In this document: in pieces, positions 8,361-16,079 of the stretch
Numbering within the stretch: the stretch's first letter is position 1
Layout of the letters: each line of letters starts with the position of its first letter
Assembly (NCBI RefSeq): GCF_900626135.1
Contig: NZ_LR130785.1
Coordinates: forward strand, 181,036 to 213,978
Reading direction: 5' to 3'
From: Senegalia massiliensis
GTDB taxonomy: Bacteria > Bacillota > Clostridia > Tissierellales > SIT17
DNA length: 32,943 nucleotides
The notes under the pieces: model-generated
What the model was told of the DNA's origin: nothing
What the model saw: the letters and a program-made list of their open reading frames with translations, nothing else
Databases searched by the model: none
Made by a program: the position numbers and the translations under genes

Positions 8361-9725
8361 CTAAAAATATAAGTCTCTTTCACCATTTTCCATTCTTTTA
8401 AGTCTGTCATCTAATTCGTTCTGTATATTTTGATTTTCTATTGCTTTTGATAAATTATCTATTATATTCTCAGCACTTTTTGTTGTTTCTATTGATGCAT
8501 AGTCTAAAATATGTTCCTTTAAAGTTAATAGAGCATTAGATCTACATATACTTTTCATTTTACCTGCTTTAACTAACTTCATAAATTCTTTTCCAGTTCT
8601 TCCTACTCTATAACACGCAGTACAAAAACTAGGGATATAGCCTGTATCACTAATAGACTTTACTACTTGATCTAATGATCTTTCATCGTTTGTATAAAAT
8701 TGATCTGAATTATGTTTTTTCTTTTCCTTATAGCCACCAGGGCTAGTACTTGAGTTAGCACTTAATTGAGAAACTCCTAAATCTAATAATTCATCTCTTA
8801 ATTTTACTGATTCTCTAGTTGATAATATTATTCCCGTATAAGGAACAGCAAGTCTAATTATTGCAACTAATTTTTTAAATTCATTGTCAGTTATAGGGTA
8901 TTCTATTTTTTCCATTTTAGCTCCTGGAGCAGGTCTAAGTCTTGGTACTGATATAGTATGTGGACCACAATTATATTTTTTCTCTAAATATTCTGCATGC
9001 ATAAGTAATGCTATAGTATCAAATTTGTAATCATACAACCCATATAATACTCCCATACCTAAATCATCAATTCCAGCTTCCATTGCCCTATCCATTACTT
9101 TAAGTCTATAATCATAATCTGATTTTGGTCCTGTTGGATGCATCTTCTTATATGTTTCTTTATGATATGTTTCTTGAAAACATTGATACGTTCCTATTTC
9201 TGCTTTTTTTAGGCTTATAAAATCTTCCTTATCCATAGGTGCAGAATTTATATTTAACCTTCTCATATCGCTGTTTTCATAAATAGCTTTTATTGAATTA
9301 ATTATATAATCAAGAGGTGCTGAAATATTATCTTCTCCTGCTACTAATAAAAGCCTTTTTTGTCCACTTTTTTCTAATGCTTTAGCTTCTTCTATAATTT
9401 CATTTATATCTAGTGTTTTTCTAGGTAATTTTCTATTATCCATTCTAAATCCACAATAAAGACAATTATTTATACATTTATTAGTTAAATATAATGGTGC
9501 AAATAATACTATTCGTTTACCATATATATCTTCTTTCACACTTTTTGCTATATCAAATATTTTATTTATATTCTTCTCATCTTCTACATTTAACAATATA
9601 GCTGTTTCTTCTAAACTAATCCCTTTCCCTAGTTTAGCTTTTTTTAAAATTTTATCTATTTTAACTTCTGATATGTTTTTTACATCTTTTAATATATCAA
9701 ATATTTTTTCTTCATTTATAATCAT
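8361..9725 (-). CDS. hydG: HydG radical SAM tyrosine lyase for H-cluster CO/CN ligands
   Basis: HydG (454 residues) splits tyrosine to deliver CO and cyanide on an iron synthon for the H-cluster. The radical SAM cluster motif is C84-xxx-C88-xx-C91 in LTNKCINNCLYCGF. The C-terminal auxiliary cluster motif CTAC followed after 22 residues by Cys (the CX2CX22C pattern of HydG) is intact, which separates it from the related ThiH. It is the first gene of the hyd operon. It has a strong ribosome site (AAAGGAGG) and a striking dyad with a promoter -10 directly upstream. It is divergent from the YIEGIA gene. Confidence 0.97.
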   Translation of the reverse strand: MIINEEKIFDILKDVKNISEVKIDKILKKAKLGKGISLEETAILLNVEDEKNINKIFDIAKSVKEDIYGKRIVLFAPLYLTNKCINNCLYCGFRMDNRKLPRKTLDINEIIEEAKALEKSGQKRLLLVAGEDNISAPLDYIINSIKAIYENSDMRRLNINSAPMDKEDFISLKKAEIGTYQCFQETYHKETYKKMHPTGPKSDYDYRLKVMDRAMEAGIDDLGMGVLYGLYDYKFDTIALLMHAEYLEKKYNCGPHTISVPRLRPAPGAKMEKIEYPITDNEFKKLVAIIRLAVPYTGIILSTRESVKLRDELLDLGVSQLSANSSTSPGGYKEKKKHNSDQFYTNDERSLDQVVKSISDTGYIPSFCTACYRVGRTGKEFMKLVKAGKMKSICRSNALLTLKEHILDYASIETTKSAENIIDNLSKAIENQNIQNELDDRLKRMENGERDLYF

Positions 9726-9737
9726 TTAAATTCCTCC

Positions 9738-9795
9738 TTTGTTAAATATATATCTATTATATCATAATTTTAAATATAGATATATATTTAACAAA
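9738..9795. promoter_or_regulatory. Dyad operator with extended -10 promoter upstream of hydG
   Basis: Two perfect 20-base inverted arms (9738-9757 and 9776-9795; half-site TTTGTTAAATATATATCTAT) flank an 18-base centre. On the minus strand the centre contains TGATATAAT (TATAAT at 9756-9761), an extended -10. No good -35 is seen 17 bases upstream. Transcription would start inside the hydG-side arm, so the mRNA would lack the other arm. A regulator bound to the DNA dyad is therefore more likely than an RNA hairpin. The hydG-side arm touches the hydG ribosome site. Confidence 0.75.
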
Positions 9796-9877
9796 TTGTT
9801 TTTCATTATTTAAAGTATATTTGTATTTTAAAAGTAAAAGCTATATATAACTACTAATAAGAGTATAAGGAGATAAT

Positions 9878-10783
9878 ATGGAAAAACAAATATTACAATC
9901 TTTTGTATTATTACATATTGTTTTAGGTGTAATAGTTGGATTCATTAGCAGGTGGTGGATGCTTAGAGGAGATATAAGACAATACCCCACACTTCCAAAT
10001 GGATATCTAATAAACTTAACTACTGGTTTTATAGCTGCAAGTATTGGAGCTGTAGCTTATCCTGCTTTACTTGCAAAAAATTATGTAGCAGTTACATTTC
10101 TTACTGTAGCAATACAACAATTTAGAGATATTAGGAAAATGGAAAAAGAAACTCTTGAATCTTTAGAAACAGAAAATTATGCTCCAAGAGGTAAATCATA
10201 TATTGATGGAATAGCAAAAACATTTGAAGCTAGAAACTATATTGTTATGATATCTTCTTTTGTAACTACTATTTCAGCTTTTATTGTAAGAAGTTTTATA
10301 AAAAATAATTTTTTAATAATACCAATTTCTTTACTTATTGGATTTATAGTTTCATTTTTCTTGAAAAACTATACTAAAGGACATACTTTAAGAGACATAT
10401 TAACTATAACTGAAGCTCCCTTGGAATTTAAAGATGGTAGCAATTTATATGTAGGTAATATGTATGTGATGAATGTAGGTTTATCAGCTACTCAAACAAG
10501 AATATTGAAAAATGGAATAGGTATAATTATGAAACCCATAGGTGAAAATGAAAAAGTAATGCTTAATCATAGTGGACAGAGAAAAGCAATTGTTCATGAA
10601 TGCTCAAGATTATTAGGTGTAGAAAGATATGTTGAAACTAGAAGAAATTTTGATAATGGAAATCTAGCATTAGTCATAGTTCCTATGATAAAAGATATAA
10701 CTAGATTAAAACAAATCATATACGATATTCCTATCCTTGAAATGACAAAAAAAACTAACGACAAAAAGAAAAGAGATGATTAA
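9878..10783 (+). CDS. YIEGIA family membrane protein
   Basis: This 301-residue protein has hydrophobic segments at about 8-28, 48-66, 121-140 and 145-162, and a soluble C-terminal region of about 130 residues. The segment YIDGIAKTFEARNY (108-121) corresponds to the conserved YIEGIA motif that names the family. I know the family from Firmicutes, mainly spore formers, without a settled function. The ATG at 9878 has AAGGAGA upstream. It reads toward oriC, divergent from hydG, and overlaps the next small gene by eight bases. That gene is a known partner family, so the two are likely a functional pair. Confidence 0.85.
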   Translation: MEKQILQSFVLLHIVLGVIVGFISRWWMLRGDIRQYPTLPNGYLINLTTGFIAASIGAVAYPALLAKNYVAVTFLTVAIQQFRDIRKMEKETLESLETENYAPRGKSYIDGIAKTFEARNYIVMISSFVTTISAFIVRSFIKNNFLIIPISLLIGFIVSFFLKNYTKGHTLRDILTITEAPLEFKDGSNLYVGNMYVMNVGLSATQTRILKNGIGIIMKPIGENEKVMLNHSGQRKAIVHECSRLLGVERYVETRRNFDNGNLALVIVPMIKDITRLKQIIYDIPILEMTKKTNDKKKRDD

Positions 10784-10979
10784 TATGAAAGAAAGCAGTA
10801 CTAGAAGTATATTAGCTATAGTAACAATTGATGAAAAACTAATAATTCATTCAGGTGTGCCAACTTTTCTTGCAAAAGATAAAGATACACAGGAAAAAAT
10901 TTCATCTGAATTAGGCCGTACACTTTCTGGAAATATATATAAACTTGCTAATGGTATAATAATCATAACACAAGAATAA
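10776..10979 (+). CDS. Small partner protein of YIEGIA ('capping complex subunit' family)
   Basis: This 67-residue protein looks like the short family that database annotation places as a capping complex subunit next to YIEGIA genes; I give that name from memory. The sequence is a compact alternating beta/alpha domain without membrane segment or signal (core ILAIVTIDEKLIIHSGVP). It overlaps the end of the YIEGIA gene. An alternative ATG three codons on (10785) would make it 64 residues and leave no overlap of start with the previous coding frame. A strong hairpin terminator follows directly. Confidence 0.75.
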   Translation: MINMKESSTRSILAIVTIDEKLIIHSGVPTFLAKDKDTQEKISSELGRTLSGNIYKLANGIIIITQE

Positions 10980-11010
10980 AAAGCTGCAAATCTTGGATTT
11001 GCAGCTTTTT
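10978..11010. terminator. Bidirectional terminator between the YIEGIA pair and the PhzF-like gene
   Basis: A 15-bp stem (AAAAAGCTGCAAATC, 10978-10992, with its complement 10996-11010) closes a three-base loop and has T runs on both strands. It ends the plus-strand YIEGIA transcript and the convergent minus-strand phzF-like transcript, whose stop codon (11009-11011) lies at its edge. Confidence 0.9.
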
Positions 11011-11890
11011 AAGGATGAATTATACCTTCTAATACTATAGATGCAACTCCTCCTACTTCTATAACATCTATACTATTTCCTAATTTACATATTATTTTTG
11101 AAGGTCTATTTAAAGATTCTCCTTGATTAACTATTATTTCTGTTTTATCTGTTAATTTGTTTTTTCTTAAATAATAAAATAATGCTCCATTTGCAGTACC
11201 TGTAGCAGCTTCTTCATCTATTCCTACTAAAGGAGCAAAATTTCTAGAATATATATCATTATTTTCAATAGTAAAAGCATGAATACCTGTTACATTTAAT
11301 TTCTCAGATAATAATTTAACTTTTTCTTTATCTATATTTAAATTATCTAATATTTTTTTGGTTTTCACAGGTACTATTATATCTGGTAATCCTGTAGATA
11401 TAACTTTTGGATCATACTTTTTAGAACCTATACCTATATCAAATTTATTTATGTTCATAGCAGATGATAATTCATCCTTATCTATATTTTTCTCTAAAAT
11501 TTCAGGTTTCTTTTGCTCCATAATAACTTTATCTATTTTACCATCTTTACAATACACATCTATATATAACTTTCCTGCTCTAGTATGTTGGTAGTATCTT
11601 CTTTTACCATTATCTAAAGCATTTATATATCCCTTTTCTATCAAAGTATAAAATGTAGCAATTGTAGCATGACCACATAAGTCTACTTCTTGTAGAGGAG
11701 TGAAAAATCTAACTTTATAATTTTCTTCATCTATTTTTTGAATAAATGCAGTTTCAGATAAATTTAATTCTCTAGCTATTTTTTGCATCTTTTCATCAGA
11801 TAATTCTTTTCCATCTGGAATAACTCCTGCTGGATTACCACTAAATTTTTTATCAGAAAATGCATCTACCAGATACATTATAAGTTCCAT
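11009..11890 (-). CDS. PhzF family isomerase-like protein
   Basis: This 293-residue protein is of the PhzF/diaminopimelate-epimerase fold. The N-terminal VDAFSDKKFSGNPAGV (8-23), LSETAFI (45-51) with the conserved glutamate, and VDLCGHATIATFY are typical. The C-terminal half repeats the fold with EEAATGTANGA. PhzF itself isomerises a phenazine precursor. There are no phenazine genes here, and most family members in Firmicutes have unknown substrates, so the general name is the honest one. Its ribosome site is AAAGGAGAG. It lies between the YIEGIA pair and the parS-parB region and appears to be a single-gene unit. Confidence 0.92.
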   Translation of the reverse strand: MELIMYLVDAFSDKKFSGNPAGVIPDGKELSDEKMQKIARELNLSETAFIQKIDEENYKVRFFTPLQEVDLCGHATIATFYTLIEKGYINALDNGKRRYYQHTRAGKLYIDVYCKDGKIDKVIMEQKKPEILEKNIDKDELSSAMNINKFDIGIGSKKYDPKVISTGLPDIIVPVKTKKILDNLNIDKEKVKLLSEKLNVTGIHAFTIENNDIYSRNFAPLVGIDEEAATGTANGALFYYLRKNKLTDKTEIIVNQGESLNRPSKIICKLGNSIDVIEVGGVASIVLEGIIHP

Positions 11891-11963
11891 AATGATCTCT
11901 CCTTTTGTCCTTATATTTCAATTATAACAAGTATAATAGAAATTTACATTGGTAATATTTAAA

Positions 11964-11979
11964 TGTTTCACGTGAAACA
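11964..11979. promoter_or_regulatory. parS centromere site next to parB
   Basis: TGTTTCACGTGAAACA, a perfect parS palindrome, lies one base beyond the parB stop codon. It is about 10 kb from the dnaA-side origin. ParB should load here and spread, with CTP as clamp cofactor. Confidence 0.98.
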
Positions 11980-11980
11980 T

Positions 11981-12844
11981 TTACTTGTTTAACAACTCTA
12001 TAATTCTATCTAAATCATCATCATTATAGTATTCTATTTCTATTTTCCCTTTTTTTCTTCCTTTATTAATATTAACTTTAGTGCCAAATACTTTTCTTAA
12101 ATCTTCTTCTATTTCTGCTATCATTGGATCTTTTCTTACTTTGTTTTTCTTTTTAGTGTTACTTTCATTTTTATATTTTAATACTAACTTTTCAGTTTCT
12201 CTAACACTAAGTTTTTGTTCTAATATAGTCTTTGCTATATCATATTGAACTTCTTTTTCAGAAATAGAAAGCAATGCTCGAGCATGTCCACCACTTAATA
12301 ATCCCTCTTTCATCATATCTTGAATCTTATCCGATAATTTTAATAATCTCATTAAATTTGCAATATATGATCGGCTTTTTCCAATAATATTAGAAAGCTG
12401 CTCTTGAGTTATTTCATTTTTTCTTATTATATTTTCATAAGCATATGCTTCTTCAATTGGATTTAAATTTTCTCTTTGTATATTTTCTATTAAAGCTATT
12501 TCAGCTGATTTTTTATCATCTTCTCTTATTATAGCGGGTATAGTATCTACACCTAAATTTTTTACTGCTCTAAACCTTCTTTCTCCAGCTATAATTTCAT
12601 ATCCTGAATTACTTTTCTTAACTACTATAGGTTGTATTAATCCTACTTTATCAATAGATCTAGATAATTCCTCAATAGTATCTAAATTAAATTTTTCTCG
12701 AGGTTGATTTTTATTTGGTTTTACTTTTGATAGTTTTATATCTATTATTTTTCCTTCTTCTTTATCTAGATCAGAATCTTGTTTTGGTTCATCAGGAATC
12801 AACGCTGATAACCCTCTACCAAGTCCTCTCTTCTTTTTCACCAT
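11981..12844 (-). CDS. parB: Chromosome-partitioning protein ParB (Spo0J)
   Basis: ParB (287 residues) binds parS, loads as a CTP-dependent sliding clamp and recruits SMC. The N-terminal KRGLGRGLSALIP (5-17) is the typical ParA-stimulating tail. GERR (87-90) and ENIQREN (120-126) form the CTP-binding pocket. A helix-turn-helix covers about 146-170. Arg158 and Gly186 (in SGGHARAL) are at positions that specify parS rather than the Noc site. A lysine-rich linker (about 225-242) leads to a C-terminal dimerisation domain. It lies two bases after parA, so the two form a parA-parB operon. Confidence 0.97.
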   Translation of the reverse strand: MVKKKRGLGRGLSALIPDEPKQDSDLDKEEGKIIDIKLSKVKPNKNQPREKFNLDTIEELSRSIDKVGLIQPIVVKKSNSGYEIIAGERRFRAVKNLGVDTIPAIIREDDKKSAEIALIENIQRENLNPIEEAYAYENIIRKNEITQEQLSNIIGKSRSYIANLMRLLKLSDKIQDMMKEGLLSGGHARALLSISEKEVQYDIAKTILEQKLSVRETEKLVLKYKNESNTKKKNKVRKDPMIAEIEEDLRKVFGTKVNINKGRKKGKIEIEYYNDDDLDRIIELLNK

Positions 12845-12846
12845 GC

Positions 12847-13620
12847 TTATATCACATCCTCAATATAATCTAAAAACTCTTCTGCTAATTCCATATATGC
12901 TTCTGCACCTTTAGATTTAGGATCATAATCAACTATAGATAACCCATAACTTGGTGCTTCTGCAAGTCTTACATTGCGAGGAATTAAAGTTGTATAAACT
13001 TTTCCCCTAAAATACTTCTTTACTTCATCTACTACTTGAATAGAAAGGTTTGTTCTACCATCAAACATACTTAATACTACCCCTTCCACTTCAAGCTTTG
13101 GATTTAAACTTTTCTTTATAAGTTTTATTGTACTCATAAGTTGACTTACACCTTCTAGTGCATAATATTCACATTGTATTGGTATTATAACACTATCTAC
13201 TGCTACAAGGGAATTAATTGTAAGAAGACCTAAAGAAGGAGGGCAGTCTATAAATATATAGTCATAATCTTTCCTTATTTCATCTATTGCATTTTTTAAT
13301 ATGAGTTCTCTATCATCTCTATTTGTTAATTCTATTTCAGCTCCTGCTAAATCAACATTAGATGCTATTAAGTCTAAATTTTCATCCTCTGTATTTATTA
13401 TTGTTGTCTTTATATCTTCTCCTTCAATTAAAACATCATAAATAGATTTATCTAAGGATTTTTTATCTATTCCAAATCCGCTAGTTGTGTTTCCTTGAGG
13501 ATCAATATCTATTACAAGAACTTTTCTATCTAATTTTGCAATACAAGAACTTAAGTTTACATTTGTAGTAGTCTTTCCTACTCCACCTTTTTGATTAAAT
13601 ATTGCAATTACTTTTGACAT
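12847..13620 (-). CDS. parA: Chromosome-partitioning ATPase ParA (Soj)
   Basis: ParA (257 residues from the chosen start) is a deviant Walker ATPase that works with ParB in origin segregation and, as Soj in Bacillus, acts on DnaA. FNQKGGVGKTTT near the N-terminus is the deviant Walker A motif with its signature lysine. YIFIDCPPSLG is Walker B and beyond, and PIQCEYYALEG is also conserved. I place the start at 13618-13620 because TGGAG lies about nine bases upstream and the protein then begins directly with the Walker strand. An ATG six codons further up has its purine run too close. Confidence 0.97.
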   Translation of the reverse strand: MSKVIAIFNQKGGVGKTTTNVNLSSCIAKLDRKVLVIDIDPQGNTTSGFGIDKKSLDKSIYDVLIEGEDIKTTIINTEDENLDLIASNVDLAGAEIELTNRDDRELILKNAIDEIRKDYDYIFIDCPPSLGLLTINSLVAVDSVIIPIQCEYYALEGVSQLMSTIKLIKKSLNPKLEVEGVVLSMFDGRTNLSIQVVDEVKKYFRGKVYTTLIPRNVRLAEAPSYGLSIVDYDPKSKGAEAYMELAEEFLDYIEDVI

Positions 13621-13656
13621 GAAATCATCTCCACTCATATTCCTTTATTATATATC

Positions 13657-13665
13657 ATTATATCA
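13657..13665 (-). promoter_or_regulatory. Possible extended -10 promoter for parA
   Basis: On the minus strand TGATATAAT (TATAAT at 13657-13662) is an extended -10, about 40 bases before the parA start. No convincing -35 accompanies it, and the region is AT-rich, so this is tentative. Confidence 0.35.
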
Positions 13666-13767
13666 AATTTTCATTATATTTATATACCTATTTATAATTT
13701 ATAATTGATTTGGGTATAGGATATATATAGTAGTATATGACTAGTTAAATATTAAAAGGAGAATTGT

Positions 13768-14385
13768 ATGCATAAATTAAACAGAAAATTTTATAGAAAA
13801 TCTGCACTAGATTTATCTAAAGATTTATTAGGTAAATACTTAATCTTTAATAAAAACAATAAAAAGTTTATAACAAAAATTGTAGAAGTAGAAGCTTATA
13901 TGGGTGAAAATGATAAAGCATCTCATACATATAAAAATAAAAGAACTAAAAGAACTGAAACAATGTTTAAAGATGCAGGTCATGCTTATGTCTATCTTAT
14001 ATATGGTATTTATAATTGCTTAAATGTAGTATCTGGTGATAAAAACATTCCACAAGGAGTACTTTTAAGAGGTGTTCAACCTATAAATGAACTGGATACT
14101 ATATCTTTAAATAGATTTGGTAAAAAATATCATGAACTTACAAAAAGCCAAATTAAAAATCTAACTAATGGTCCAGGAAAGTTAACTCAAGCATTTGGTA
14201 TTACCCGGGACATAAATGGATATGACTTAACAGGTGATATTATCTATATTTGTGAGGGTGAAAAAGAACAGTTTGAAATTATAGAAAGTAAAAGAATTGG
14301 TATTAATTATGCTGAAGAAGCAAAAGACTTTCTTTGGAGATTTTATATTGCTGATAGTGATTATGTGAGTAAAAAAATAAAATAG
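13768..14385 (+). CDS. DNA-3-methyladenine glycosylase (AAG/Mpg family)
   Basis: This 205-residue base-excision enzyme of the Mpg/AAG family removes alkylated and deaminated purines. Typical family segments are LLGKYL (22-27), VEVEAYMG with the catalytic glutamate region (about 42-49), DKASHTY (52-58), MFKDAGHAYVYLIYGIYNCLNVV (about 67-89), and VLLRGVQP followed by NGPGKLTQAFGI. The length is normal. The ribosome site is AAAGGAGAA. It sits head-on to replication between divergent parA and convergent noc and ends in a shared palindromic terminator. Its small single-gene unit among origin genes suggests an independent insertion into this order, which is inference. Confidence 0.95.
   Translation: MHKLNRKFYRKSALDLSKDLLGKYLIFNKNNKKFITKIVEVEAYMGENDKASHTYKNKRTKRTETMFKDAGHAYVYLIYGIYNCLNVVSGDKNIPQGVLLRGVQPINELDTISLNRFGKKYHELTKSQIKNLTNGPGKLTQAFGITRDINGYDLTGDIIYICEGEKEQFEIIESKRIGINYAEEAKDFLWRFYIADSDYVSKKIK
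14200..14213. promoter_or_regulatory. Possible Noc-binding site (12/14 match)
   Basis: ATTACCCGGGACAT matches the Bacillus Noc-binding site ATTTCCCGGGAAAT at 12 of 14 positions. It lies inside the glycosylase gene, about 200 bases from the end of noc. It is also coding sequence, and a single near-match could be chance. Confidence 0.35.
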
Positions 14386-14417
14386 TTATTTCTTTATATA
14401 AAGAAATAACTATTTTA
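14378..14417. terminator. Bidirectional palindromic terminator between the glycosylase gene and noc
   Basis: This is a perfect 40-bp palindrome (two 20-base arms). It includes the glycosylase stop codon (14383-14385) and ends two bases before the noc stop. A T/A-rich tail lies on both sides, so it can serve both convergent genes. Confidence 0.8.
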
Positions 14418-14419
14418 AA

Positions 14420-15235
14420 TTATATTATTTTTTTATTTTTAGGTATTTTGACTGTTACTTCTATGAAATCACCTGTATCTTTTTCTTGATATTTTGCCTC
14501 TATGCCACTATCTTTTATTGCAGTATATGCATTTTTCAATGTATTTAAATATATTTTAAAATTAATTAAGGATTTTATATTTTGTTTTGCTTTTTGTTCT
14601 TGTTCTTCTTTTATTGCAGTCAAATCTTCTAATAGGGATTTTATTAAGTTTTCCGTTTTTTTAACAGTAAGGTCATTTTTAATTATTTTGTCTAACACTT
14701 TATATTGTAATTCTTCTTCTGGCAATTTTAAAAGTGCTCTTGCATGTCTCTCAGATAGGGAATTTTCTACTAAAGTCTTTTTAATTTCTTCAGGAAGTCT
14801 AAGTACCCTTAGTTTATTTGCTATAGTGGATTGATTTTTGCCTACACGCTCTGCTAATTCTTGTTGAGTTAATCCATGATCATTTATTAAATTATTATAC
14901 CCTTCTGCTTCTTCTAAAAAATTTAAATCTTCTCTTTGAAGATTTTCTATTAAGGCAAGCATTGCAGAGTCTTGATCTTTCATATTTACTAAAATAGCTG
15001 GAATAGTTTCAAGGTTTAATAATTCTGATGCTCGAAGACGACGTTCTCCTGCAACTAATTCATAATTGTTTTCTGCTATTTTTCTAACACTTATTGGTTG
15101 AAGTACCCCATATACATTTATTGATCTACTTAATTCTTCTATAGATTTTTTACTGAAATTTTTCCTTGGTTGATAAGGGTTTGGTTTTATCTCATCTATA
15201 GGTATATTTGTTATTTCTTTATTAACATAATTCAT
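14420..15235 (-). CDS. noc: Nucleoid occlusion protein Noc (ParB paralogue)
   Basis: This 271-residue protein is a second ParB-family protein. GERR (63-66) and ENLQRED (97-103) form the CTP-binding site, and the helix-turn-helix spans about 122-147. In GKNQSTIANKLR, Gln135 and Lys141, together with Arg163 in SERHARAL, match the residues that switch the family from parS to the Noc site; ParB of this window has Arg and Gly at the first and third. The position next to rsmG is also that of Bacillus noc. Noc normally starts with a short amphipathic membrane helix. Here only about 11 polar residues (MNYVNKEITN...) precede the ParB core, and no such helix is evident. GGGGAGG precedes the ATG. Confidence 0.88.
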   Translation of the reverse strand: MNYVNKEITNIPIDEIKPNPYQPRKNFSKKSIEELSRSINVYGVLQPISVRKIAENNYELVAGERRLRASELLNLETIPAILVNMKDQDSAMLALIENLQREDLNFLEEAEGYNNLINDHGLTQQELAERVGKNQSTIANKLRVLRLPEEIKKTLVENSLSERHARALLKLPEEELQYKVLDKIIKNDLTVKKTENLIKSLLEDLTAIKEEQEQKAKQNIKSLINFKIYLNTLKNAYTAIKDSGIEAKYQEKDTGDFIEVTVKIPKNKKII

Positions 15236-15362
15236 CGTATCATCCTCCCCGAAAAGCTTATAACTATTATACTATTTATTTCTCTAAAAATCTTCTAATT
15301 CCTTCTTTTTTATATAGAATAATTAAACTTTCGTTTTCTATAAATCACCAAAATTCTACTAT

Positions 15363-16079
15363 TTATAATGGTTTTTGTTTTGGTTTACCAGCTTTCCTAG
15401 GATATTTTGTCGGAGTTTGTTTTATTTTCTTTATAACTAATAATACATGAGTGATATCACTAAATGGTAATTCAACTTCATACTTTTCTTGTATTTGTCC
15501 TCCAAGTATTTTTAATGCCTTATCTGCTTCCTCTATTTCTTCATATATTTGTGGTCCTTTCATAGAAATAAAGAATCCATCTTTTTTTACGAATGGAAGG
15601 GAATATTCTAAAAGTATATTTAAAGGTGCTACTGCACGTGATACAGCTATGTCAAATTGTTCTCTATATTCTTTGTCTATACCAAAATCTTCTGCTCTAC
15701 CATGAATTGCTTTTATATTTTTTAGATTTAATTGTTTTATTACTTCATTTAAAAACTTAATCCTTTTATTTAAACTATCTAATAATACTACTTCTGTACT
15801 AGAATTTTTTATTTTTATAGGGATGCCAGGAAATCCTCCCCCTGTACCAATATCAATTATTTTAGTATTGTCTTTTATTATATCTGTCCTAAATATAGTT
15901 AAACTATCTAAAAAATGTTTTATATCTATTTCACTATCTTCTTTTATTGCAGTAATATTTATTTTTTCGTTCCATTCTTTAAGTAAATCTTTATAGAGCC
16001 TGAATTTATCTATACCTTCAGGCTCTATATTTACATTTAATTTAGGTAATCCTTCTACTAAAGTATCTACATTACTCAA
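15363..16079 (-). CDS. rsmG: 16S rRNA (guanine527-N7)-methyltransferase RsmG
   Basis: RsmG (238 residues) uses S-adenosylmethionine to methylate G527 in the 530 loop of 16S r[23 protein letters not shown] (41-60) and [13 protein letters not shown] (75-87) are the family hallmarks. The C-terminus has a basic tail ending in [10 protein letters not shown]. The start codon is TTG (16077-16079), with GAGAGGG upstream, and the gene overlaps the end of mnmG by eight bases, so translation is probably coupled. The 127 bases between this gene's stop and noc hold no feature I can support. Confidence 0.96.
   Translation of the reverse strand: MSNVDTLVEGLPKLNVNIEPEGIDKFRLYKDLLKEWNEKINITAIKEDSEIDIKHFLDSLTIFRTDIIKDNTKIIDIGTGGGFPGIPIKIKNSSTEVVLLDSLNKRIKFLNEVIKQLNLKNIKAIHGRAEDFGIDKEYREQFDIAVSRAVAPLNILLEYSLPFVKKDGFFISMKGPQIYEEIEEADKALKILGGQIQEKYEVELPFSDITHVLLVIKKIKQTPTKYPRKAGKPKQKPL

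Noticed and set aside
13705-13720. GGGTAT (13712-13717) upstream of the DNA glycosylase gene as a sigma-B promoter
   Set aside because: The -10-like hexamer is perfect, but no GTTT-type -35 lies 12 to 15 bases upstream. In such AT-rich DNA the match is too weak alone.
14420-15235. Calling the second ParB-family gene simply a duplicate parB
   Set aside because: Its specificity residues and position beside rsmG fit Noc, and they differ from the ParB encoded beside parA.
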